NCBI GenBank assembly: GCA_016196905.1
Contig: JACPWV010000164.1
Span: 1 to 6,766, forward strand
Direction of reading: 5' to 3'
Origin: Chloroflexota bacterium
GTDB taxonomy: Bacteria; Chloroflexota; Anaerolineae; UBA7937; JACPPX01
DNA: 6,766 nt
The notes under the pieces were generated by a model. The model saw only the letters and a program-made list of their open reading frames with translations, did not search any database and was not told the DNA's origin. Shown here piece by piece: positions 1-4,494 of the stretch (within the stretch, counting starts at the first letter, position 1; each line of letters opens with the position of its first letter). Position numbers and translations under genes: made by a program.

Positions 1-442
1 CCAGCCGCCCACGGAAATCGAGGGGGTGATTGGCTACGCGCAACCAATCGAAGAAGACATCCACATAGAACCAACCCTGAGGATGAAAATAGATCTGGCG
101 CTCGGAGGCCGCCGTGGACAGAGTAGCCTTTCGCTTGCGGTACCCCAAGTTTTCAAAGAAGGGCTTCATCCGGTCTCGGTGGCGCTTGTAGGACATAAAA
201 TCAAGGTCGGTGAACTCTTGCTGGCCGGGACCCAGGCGGCCCAGGCGAAGGGCCACCTCCTCCAGGTGCGGCGCTCGCAACCGGATGCCCACCCCACCCA
301 TGGCGCGCAGGATGAGGTTCTGCTTTTCACCCTCCTCTACAATGCGTCGCGCCTCGTCCAGAAACACCGGAGTGGGGACGATGCCACCCCACTCGGGAGG
401 CAGGCGAAGCTCTCGTTCCTCCTCGCGCATCAACCAGACCAT
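1..442 (-). CDS. Nucleotidyltransferase-fold protein, partial (C-terminus off the left edge)
   Basis: The first 147 codons of a gene read leftward are visible and the frame is open to the window edge. Seen: a GGVGIRL segment at residues 49-55, a DLD acidic pair (Asp79, Asp81) in EFTDLDF, and a third acidic segment VDVFFD (Asp128). This GG - DxD - D order is that of the polymerase-beta-like nucleotidyltransferase fold, which includes MNT antitoxins, AbiEii-like proteins and aminoglycoside nucleotidyltransferases. The segment near residues 95-146 (FFENLGY, then a VDVFFD core, then DFRGRL) resembles uncharacterised stand-alone nucleotidyltransferase-like proteins of bacteria. The chosen start ATG (442-440) overlaps the stop of the upstream membrane-protein gene as TGATG, which suggests translational coupling. 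An ATG at 430 is the alternative, and neither has a clear Shine-Dalgarno. The substrate is unknown, and activity cannot be judged without the C-terminal half. Confidence 0.72.
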   Translation of the reverse strand, partial: MVWLMREEERELRLPPEWGGIVPTPVFLDEARRIVEEGEKQNLILRAMGGVGIRLRAPHLEEVALRLGRLGPGQQEFTDLDFMSYKRHRDRMKPFFENLGYRKRKATLSTAASERQIYFHPQGWFYVDVFFDWLRVANHPLDFRGRL

Positions 443-1260
443 CACCACGACCAGTCGAAAGCTCGCCAGAGTAGAGCCAGGCTCAGGGCGGCGGCCAGGG
501 CGAACTCCAACACCACCCGTCGATCCAGGCCGCCACGCAGGTGTTGGCGGGCCAACCCGCTCAACAAGTAAAAAGCCAGCAGCAGGGAGAACCCGCCCGC
601 ACTGGCTCCGATGCCCCAGTAGTTGAGGGCCAGGGCCAGCTCCAGCAGGGCCAACCCAACAAGCCCCGAGTACAGCCAGGCCTGGCGAATCTCCTCAGCG
701 CCACGCAGGAGCTCGATGGCGAGCAAGGCGCCGACCAGTGCGCTGCCCAGGCCTAAGCCGAGGCCGCGTCCCCCCACTGCGTAGAGGAGGACGAACAGAA
801 CGGCGGCCAAACTGTAGGTGACCAAGCGGGTGACCAAGCGGGCCCAGTGGAAGGAAGGATGCTGCCGATCCAGGGAGCGGTATTGGCAAAGGAGAATTAC
901 CGTGAGCAGCAGGCCGCTCAGGACTAATCCTCCCACCAGGGCCGCGGCGCTGGGCGGTGCCAGGCGCACAAGGAAAAGCGCTGCGAAGACGGTGAGGGCA
1001 GGCAGGGCCCAGAGCGCTGCGGAGTGGCCCAGCTCCCCCGTTCGCTGGCTGGGGTGATCTTGGAAGAGGGACTGAACACCCGCGCTGGTGAGGCCCGCCA
1101 AAAGCGTTCCCATCACCCAGGGGGTGGAGATGTAGAGCACCCCGTTGGCGCCCAGGATGGTAAAGTAGACCGCCTGGGTGGGCAGATCGATGATCAAGGA
1201 AACGATGAGCCCCAGGAGAGCGGTGCCCACCACCAGGCCCAGCTTTTCTCGATCGAGCAT
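442..1260 (-). CDS. Polytopic membrane protein of unknown function
   Basis: A 272-residue protein made almost entirely of hydrophobic segments. I count about eight or nine likely membrane spans by eye, the first at residues 8-26 and the last ending about ten residues before the C-terminus (ALSLALLW). Short basic loops separate the spans (for example QYRSLDRQHPSFHWAR). I see no catalytic motif or transporter signature. It may belong to one of the DUF membrane families common in Chloroflexota (DUF5656-like was considered), but that is a weak guess. The frame is open further upstream, to 1425. I chose the ATG at 1260 because a good promoter (TTGACG, 17 bp, TAGAAT) lies at 1308-1280, so longer starts would overlap or precede the promoter, and because GGAG sits 8 nt before this ATG. 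The gene is followed without a gap by the nucleotidyltransferase gene, so the two are probably one operon. Confidence 0.75.
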   Translation of the reverse strand: MLDREKLGLVVGTALLGLIVSLIIDLPTQAVYFTILGANGVLYISTPWVMGTLLAGLTSAGVQSLFQDHPSQRTGELGHSAALWALPALTVFAALFLVRLAPPSAAALVGGLVLSGLLLTVILLCQYRSLDRQHPSFHWARLVTRLVTYSLAAVLFVLLYAVGGRGLGLGLGSALVGALLAIELLRGAEEIRQAWLYSGLVGLALLELALALNYWGIGASAGGFSLLLAFYLLSGLARQHLRGGLDRRVVLEFALAAALSLALLWRAFDWSW

Positions 1261-1279
1261 CGATCTGGCTCCGTCCCCC

Positions 1280-1308
1280 ATTCTAGATGCCCTCACGCCT
1301 TCCGTCAA
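1280..1308 (-). promoter_or_regulatory. Promoter for the leftward membrane protein / nucleotidyltransferase operon
   Basis: On the minus strand, TTGACG (1308-1303; 5 of 6 to the consensus) and TAGAAT (1285-1280; 5 of 6) are separated by exactly 17 bp. Transcription would start near 1273, giving a leader of only about 13 nt, with GGAG at 1272-1269 ahead of the ATG at 1260. Confidence 0.6.
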
Positions 1309-1369
1309 GAACGCGTATTTTCCCATCGATTTTTCTTTCGATCCATATAGTCTTGACTTCACTAGCCTC

Positions 1370-1398
1370 TTGGCGATTCTGTGGCGGGATGCTATAAT
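1370..1398 (+). promoter_or_regulatory. Promoter for prepilin peptidase and DUF72 genes
   Basis: TTGGCG (1370-1375) and a perfect TATAAT (1393-1398) have a 17-bp spacer, plus an extended -10 TG at 1390-1391. The start site would be near 1405, leaving a leader of about 30 nt before the ATG at 1435. The 11-mer TGCTATAATCG recurs exactly at the tpiA promoter (3324-3334). A closer match to the -35 consensus, TTGACT at 1353-1358, is 34 bp from this -10 and so is not its partner. Confidence 0.7.
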
Positions 1399-1434
1399 CG
1401 CCGCGATCGCCACCGGGGCGATCATCGAAGGGCG

Positions 1435-2166
1435 ATGATCCTCTACGCGTTGTTGGGACTGGGGGTGGGCGTCGTTCTCAATTGGGCTGCCGATGCCCTG
1501 CCTCGGCGCCTAGCGGTGAGCTGGCCGCGGTGCCCCTATTGCGGACGAACCTTTGCCCTCTCCGAATGCAGCGCGTTGTTGAGCGGCCTGCTTCTGCGCG
1601 GGCGCTGCGCCCACTGCCACTCGCCCCTGCCTTGGCGGCGACCTTTGCTCGAGGTGGCCAGCTCGCTGGCGTTCGCCTTCTTGTGGCAACGCTACGCCTC
1701 TAATCCAATCCACTTGATTCTGCTCAGCTGCTACACCTCCATACTGTTGCTGGTTTTGGTAACCGATCTCGAGCATCGGCTGATCCTGAACACGGTGATC
1801 TTCCCGGCTAGCCTGCTGGCCTTAGGGGGCAGCCTGGTGCACCCTGGGCTGATCAGCGCGTTGGCCGGCGGCGCCCTGGCTTTCGCCAGCTTCTACCTGC
1901 TGGCACTTTTGCGGCAGGGCGGGCTGGGAGCTGGCGATGTGAAGCTGGCCGGGTTCATCGGCCTGATCACTGGCTTTCCCCTGGCGGTGGTGGCCATTGT
2001 GCTCTCCACCGCCGTGGGGGGTTTGGTGGCTGGCTTCCTGCTCCTGACTCGCCTGAAGACCCTGCAGAGCTATATCCCCTATGGCCCCTTTCTGGTCTTC
2101 GGGGGTTTGGCCGCCCTTTTTTTCGGCGGCCAGATCGTCGACTGGTATCTGGGTCTCTATGGGTGA
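1435..2166 (+). CDS. pilD: Prepilin peptidase (type IV leader peptidase, A24 family)
   Basis: A 243-residue integral membrane aspartic protease that cleaves the leader of type IV prepilin-like proteins and, in many homologues, N-methylates the new N-terminus. Seen: an N-terminal span; a zinc-type tetracysteine region CPYC (Cys33, Cys36) and CAHC (Cys58, Cys61), typical of the N-terminal domain; the first catalytic motif TDLEHRLILN with Asp111; and the second, GLGAGDVKL, with Asp168. Both aspartates required in the family are present. Hydrophobic spans follow to the C-terminus. The length matches compact family members. The ATG at 1435 is preferred over an in-frame GTG at 1381 because the latter lies upstream of the predicted -10 box; GAAGGG sits just before this ATG. 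No pilin or secretion gene is in the window, so its substrates lie elsewhere. The stop is followed 4 bp later by the DUF72 gene. Confidence 0.94.
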   Translation: MILYALLGLGVGVVLNWAADALPRRLAVSWPRCPYCGRTFALSECSALLSGLLLRGRCAHCHSPLPWRRPLLEVASSLAFAFLWQRYASNPIHLILLSCYTSILLLVLVTDLEHRLILNTVIFPASLLALGGSLVHPGLISALAGGALAFASFYLLALLRQGGLGAGDVKLAGFIGLITGFPLAVVAIVLSTAVGGLVAGFLLLTRLKTLQSYIPYGPFLVFGGLAALFFGGQIVDWYLGLYG

Positions 2167-2170
2167 CGGG

Positions 2171-2902
2171 ATGATCAAGATCGGCTGTTGTGGCTTCCCG
2201 GTGCGCCGCGCGGAGTACTATCGCCACTTCGCTGTGGTGGAGATCCAACACACCTTCTACCAACCTCCTCAGGTCGCGACCGCCCAGAAATGGCGCAGCG
2301 AAGTCGATGCCCGTTTGGAGTTCAGCCTCAAAGCTTGGCAGCTCATCACCCATCCGGCCAGCTCCCCCACCTATCGCCGGCTGCGCACCCCGCTCCCACG
2401 ACCTGAACGCTGTGGTTTCTTCCAGCCCACGCGCGAGGTTCGCCGCGCTTGGGAGATCACCCGCCAGATCGCCCAAGCCCTCCAGGCCAAGCTGGTGGTC
2501 TTCCAGTGCCCGGGCCGCTTCGTCCCCAGCCAGGAGAACATCTCTAATTTGCGCAAGTTCTTCGAGGGCATCCAGAGAGACGCTTTGATTTTGGCCTGGG
2601 AGCCGCGGGGCCGTTGGGAGGACCCACTGGTTCGCCGGCTTTGTGTCGAGTTGGACCTGGTGCACTGCGTGGACCCCTTCCACCGACCGACGGTCCACGG
2701 GCAGCCAGCCTATTTTCGGTTGCACGGCATCGGGGGTCACCGCTACCACTATACCAATGAGGACCTCCAACGTTTGGTCGAGTGGAGCCGAGCCCAGAAG
2801 GAGGCCTACTGTATGTTCAACAACGTGTCCATGTTCGAGGATGCACAGCGCTTCGCGGAAATGATTCAGGCTAGATCCTTGTTGGGCCGGGCGCGCTGCT
2901 GA
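2171..2902 (+). CDS. DUF72 / YecE-family protein
   Basis: A 243-residue soluble protein of the DUF72 (YecE-like) family, which adopts a TIM-barrel fold and has no firmly established reaction. Family signatures seen in order: N-terminal strand IKIGCCGFP (family form IGTSGW); VEIQHTFYQPP at residues 23-33 (family form VEINSTFY.LP); FSLKAWQLITH (family form F.VKA...ITH); FQCPGRFVPSQENISNLRKFF; WEPRG with Glu144; YFRLHGIGG from residue 181; HYTNEDL; and FNN at 216-218 (family form YFNN). All main motifs are intact and the length is normal. I chose ATG 2171 because the family usually begins within a few residues of the IG strand. ATG 2159 is in frame, would add four residues (MGDG), and would overlap the prepilin peptidase stop. 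Either way it is probably co-transcribed with that gene, although no functional link is known. Confidence 0.92.
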   Translation: MIKIGCCGFPVRRAEYYRHFAVVEIQHTFYQPPQVATAQKWRSEVDARLEFSLKAWQLITHPASSPTYRRLRTPLPRPERCGFFQPTREVRRAWEITRQIAQALQAKLVVFQCPGRFVPSQENISNLRKFFEGIQRDALILAWEPRGRWEDPLVRRLCVELDLVHCVDPFHRPTVHGQPAYFRLHGIGGHRYHYTNEDLQRLVEWSRAQKEAYCMFNNVSMFEDAQRFAEMIQARSLLGRARC

Positions 2903-2954
2903 GCGAGTGGGATCTAACCCGCCAGCGATAGACAGCCGGTGAATAGTTAGGGCG

Positions 2955-2982
2955 GCCACCTGAATATTTAGGTGGCGGCTTT
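2955..2982 (+). terminator. Candidate terminator hairpin after the DUF72 gene
   Basis: GCCACCT (2955-2961) pairs perfectly with AGGTGGC (2970-2976). The eight bases between them can extend the stem by two A-T pairs and a G-T pair. It lies 52 bp after the DUF72 stop. The tail is only GGCTTT, so the U-tract is poor; this could be a weak terminator or simply an RNA-stabilising hairpin. Confidence 0.4.
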
Positions 2983-3002
2983 GAACCTCCGGCTTGAATC
3001 GG

Positions 3003-3031
3003 TTGACAGCGGCTTTAGGTTTCGAAAAAAT
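3003..3031 (+). promoter_or_regulatory. Promoter for the RAM-domain gene
   Basis: A perfect TTGACA (3003-3008) is followed after 17 bp by AAAAAT (3026-3031; 4 of 6 to the -10 consensus) in an A/T-rich stretch that stands out from the GC-rich surroundings. The start site would be near 3038, with a leader of about 22 nt carrying a strong Shine-Dalgarno, AGAGGAGG (3048-3055), 5 nt before the ATG. Confidence 0.5.
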
Positions 3032-3060
3032 TTGTTATCCATTCTAAAGAGGAGGCGGAT

Positions 3061-3285
3061 ATGCGCGCCTATGTGTTCATCGGCATCCGCGGGGACACGC
3101 CCGCGGTGATGAGAGAACTACGCAGAGTTCCAGGGGTGAAGGCCGCCGACGCCCTGTGGGGGCCCACCGACGCCATCGCGAACATCGAGGCGGCCGACGC
3201 CCAGGGGCTCACCGAGGCGGTGTTCCGCATCCGCAGCATCGCTGGGGTGGCCAGCACCGATACTCGCATCGCTTTTGAGGCTTGA
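3061..3285 (+). CDS. Stand-alone Lrp/AsnC ligand-binding (RAM) domain protein
   Basis: A 74-residue protein matching only the C-terminal sensor half of Lrp/AsnC regulators. Seen: strand MRAYVFIGIRG, a helix with MRELRRVPGVKAADALWG (the family shape is a helix followed by PGV..a....G.yD), TDAIANIEAADAQGL, and a final helix and strand with IRSIAGVASTDTRIAFE (family form i..l.GV..t.T..v). No helix-turn-helix is present, and there is no room for one upstream because promoter and ribosome site immediately precede the ATG. In Lrp proteins this ferredoxin-like domain forms dimers and octamers and binds amino acids. Stand-alone versions are known in archaea and some bacteria, and may sense small molecules or modulate full-length regulators. 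The ligand and partner are unknown. It has its own promoter and a very strong ribosome site, so it is probably well expressed. Confidence 0.87.
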   Translation: MRAYVFIGIRGDTPAVMRELRRVPGVKAADALWGPTDAIANIEAADAQGLTEAVFRIRSIAGVASTDTRIAFEA

Positions 3286-3303
3286 GGAAAGGCTGGCGCA
3301 TGG

Positions 3304-3332
3304 TTGTCAAAGGAAGCGGACGGTGCTATAAT
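3304..3332 (+). promoter_or_regulatory. Strong promoter for tpiA
   Basis: TTGTCA (3304-3309; 5 of 6) and a perfect TATAAT (3327-3332) have a 17-bp spacer, with the extended -10 TG at 3324-3325. The start site would be near 3339, which gives tpiA an unusually long leader of about 168 nt. This is the best promoter match in the window. Confidence 0.8.
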
Positions 3333-3338
3333 CGGATT

Positions 3339-3506
3339 TTGGATGTCGGCTCGAGCTATTTATCCATCTCTCTCGCCTCAGGCGGATTCCCCTGAGGCCT
3401 GCCATGGGACGATGCCCGCCTTAGGCGGACGATGCGCAGGGAGCCCCGTTAAGGGGCTCTCTCACTTCGCTTGCCTTCGAGGTGGAAGACAGGACGAGGA
3501 TCTTCG
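3339..3506 (+). promoter_or_regulatory. Structured 5' leader of tpiA (candidate cis-regulatory RNA)
   Basis: Three hairpins can be drawn. The first is GCCTCAGG (3375-3382) with CCTGAGGC (3391-3398), 8 pairs. The second is CCGCC (3416-3420) with GGCGG (3424-3428). The third is a 10-pair stem, 3438-3447 with 3453-3462, around the loop GTTAA and including one G-U pair. The CCTGAGGC strand of hairpin 1 can instead pair with GCCTTAGG (3418-3425), using one G-U pair, which would break hairpins 1 and 2. The motif CGCCT-C/T-AGGCGGA occurs at both 3374-3386 and 3417-3429, and GGACGATGC occurs at both 3407-3415 and 3427-3435. The third stem has no U-run, so it is not a classical terminator. The ribosome site GAGGA (3496-3500) lies outside the hairpins. 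I do not recognise a known riboswitch class. Confidence 0.4.
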
Positions 3507-4268
3507 ATGAGAACTCCGCTCATCGCCGGCAACTGGAAGATGTATAAACGCATCTCGGAGGCAACCGCCCTCGCCCGCAGCCTGGTCAGTGGCCTGCAGG
3601 GCGTGGATGGGCGGGAGGTGGCCGTCTGCCCGCCTTTCACCGCCCTCTATGCCGTGGGCGAGGCGCTGCGGGGCAGCTCCGTCCAATTGGGGGCGCAGAA
3701 CCTCTATCCGGAGGCCGAGGGGGCGTACACGGGGGAGATCTCGCCGGCGATGCTGGTGGATGTGGGCTGTGTATATGTGATTTTGGGCCACAGCGAGCGG
3801 CGGCAACATCTAAACGAGAGCGATGAGTTCATCAACCGCAAAGTCCACCTCGCCCTGACCCACGGGCTGCGCCCCATCCTGTGCGTGGGCGAGACTTTGG
3901 TCGAGCGCGAGCGGGGCGAGGAGATCAAGGTGGTATCGACCCAGCTGCGGGCCGATTTGCGGGACATCGATGAAGAGCAGATGGCCAAGGTGGTCATTGC
4001 TTACGAGCCGGTGTGGGCGATTGGGACCGGGCACACGGCTACCCCCCAGCAGGCCCAGACTATGCACCGAAACATTCGCGAGATGCTGGTGCATATGTAT
4101 GGCGAAGAGGTGGCCGAATCCATTCGCATCCTGTATGGGGGTAGCGTGCGGTCCGACAACATCGATCAATTGATGGCCCAGCCGGACATCGATGGCGCGC
4201 TGGTGGGCGGGGCGAGCTTGGAGGTAGAGTCCTTTGCACGTATCGTGAAATATCACCCTATCTTGTAG
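3507..4268 (+). CDS. tpiA: Triosephosphate isomerase
   Basis: A 253-residue cytosolic TIM-barrel enzyme that interconverts dihydroxyacetone phosphate and glyceraldehyde 3-phosphate in glycolysis and gluconeogenesis. Seen: GNWKM with substrate-binding Asn9 and Lys11; electrophile His95 in ILGHSERR; catalytic base Glu167 in AYEPVWAIGTG, with the flexible loop 6 immediately after; YGGSV at 210-214; and the phosphate-binding GALVGGASL near the C-terminus. All catalytic residues are present and the length is typical for bacteria. ATG 3507 is chosen because the homologous protein begins there and GAGGA lies 6 nt upstream; an in-frame TTG at 3471 has no support. In many bacteria tpiA is grouped with gap and pgk; here it appears as a single-gene unit with its own promoter, a long structured leader and a terminator about 120 bp downstream. 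Confidence 0.98.
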   Translation: MRTPLIAGNWKMYKRISEATALARSLVSGLQGVDGREVAVCPPFTALYAVGEALRGSSVQLGAQNLYPEAEGAYTGEISPAMLVDVGCVYVILGHSERRQHLNESDEFINRKVHLALTHGLRPILCVGETLVERERGEEIKVVSTQLRADLRDIDEEQMAKVVIAYEPVWAIGTGHTATPQQAQTMHRNIREMLVHMYGEEVAESIRILYGGSVRSDNIDQLMAQPDIDGALVGGASLEVESFARIVKYHPIL

Positions 4269-4332
4269 CCTTCCACGGCTCCCCGATGAATTCCTCGGGT
4301 ACGTTTGGCGAGCGGATTGAGACGACGGGATT

Positions 4333-4361
4333 TTGACAATCATGGCCCTCGGTGTTAATAT
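4333..4361 (+). promoter_or_regulatory. Candidate promoter for the KimA-like transporter gene
   Basis: A perfect TTGACA (4333-4338) is followed after 17 bp by TAATAT (4356-4361; 4 of 6). An overlapping TATAAC (4359-4364; 5 of 6) is also present but at a 20-bp spacer. The start site would be near 4368, about 127 nt before the transporter ATG. It lies 64 bp downstream of the tpiA stop. Confidence 0.55.
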
Positions 4362-4387
4362 AACGTGGCCACCGACGTGAACGCTCC

Positions 4388-4409
4388 CGACCCGATGTGG
4401 TCGTTTTTT
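4388..4409 (+). terminator. Intrinsic terminator between the promoter and the transporter gene
   Basis: CGACC (4388-4392) and GGTCG (4399-4403) form a 5-pair stem around CGATGT, followed at once by six T residues (4404-4409). This is the clearest terminator-like element in the window. It may end the tpiA transcript. Because it also lies about 20 nt downstream of the predicted start site of the transporter promoter, it could act as a transcription attenuator. The stem is short, so termination may be partial. Confidence 0.6.
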
Positions 4410-4494
4410 GTTGGAGCTAAGGCCGAAACGGCGCGCCCGAGCCTGCGGATGGCCGGAGAGGCCCCTGGGCTAGGAAGCCCGGAATGCAAATAAG
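4410..4494 (+). promoter_or_regulatory. GC-rich structured leader of the transporter gene, with a possible tiny upstream ORF
   Basis: Three small hairpins can be drawn: GCCG/CGGC (4422-4425 with 4429-4432), GGCC/GGCC (4451-4454 with 4460-4463), and GGGCT/AGCCC (4467-4471 with 4476-4480). The last presents AGGA in its loop (4472-4475), the only Shine-Dalgarno-like sequence near the gene. It sits 8 nt before an ATG at 4484 that opens a four-codon ORF (MQIR), whose stop TGA (4496-4498) overlaps the transporter ATG as ATGA. From AGGA to the transporter ATG is 19 nt, which is too far for direct use. Translation may therefore be coupled to the small ORF, or start without a Shine-Dalgarno. I could not match this leader to a known riboswitch. 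Confidence 0.28.

Noticed and set aside
26..571. 181-codon plus-strand frame opposite the nucleotidyltransferase and membrane protein genes
   Set aside because: No domain, and it is antisense to a frame with clear nucleotidyltransferase motifs.
1353..1398. TTGACT at 1353 paired with TATAAT at 1393 as one promoter
   Set aside because: The spacer would be 34 bp; TTGGCG at 1370 gives the proper 17 bp.
1967..2959. 330-codon open frame on the minus strand opposite the prepilin peptidase and DUF72 genes
   Set aside because: Both genes on the plus strand have unmistakable family motifs; the minus frame has no domain, no ribosome site and crosses the hairpin region.
2975..3016. Direct repeat GCGGCTTT (2975-2982 and 3009-3016)
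   Set aside because: Only eight bases, and no associated structure; probably chance in this composition.
3438..3470. Third hairpin of the tpiA leader as an intrinsic terminator
   Set aside because: The stem is strong (10 pairs) but is followed by CACTTCGCTTG, without a U-run; kept only as leader structure.
3470..3500. T-box-like string AGGTGGAA in the tpiA leader
   Set aside because: The rest of the T-box consensus (ACCGCG), a specifier stem and a terminator/antiterminator pair are absent, and tpiA is not a T-box target.
3304..3510. 68-codon plus-strand frame running through the tpiA promoter and leader
   Set aside because: It begins inside the -35 box, so it would not be transcribed from its start; the sequence is better explained as promoter and structured leader.
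4282..4299. CCCGA/TCGGG hairpin 14 bp after the tpiA stop
   Set aside because: Five pairs with no U-tract; the hairpin with six U residues at 4388-4409 is a much better terminator.
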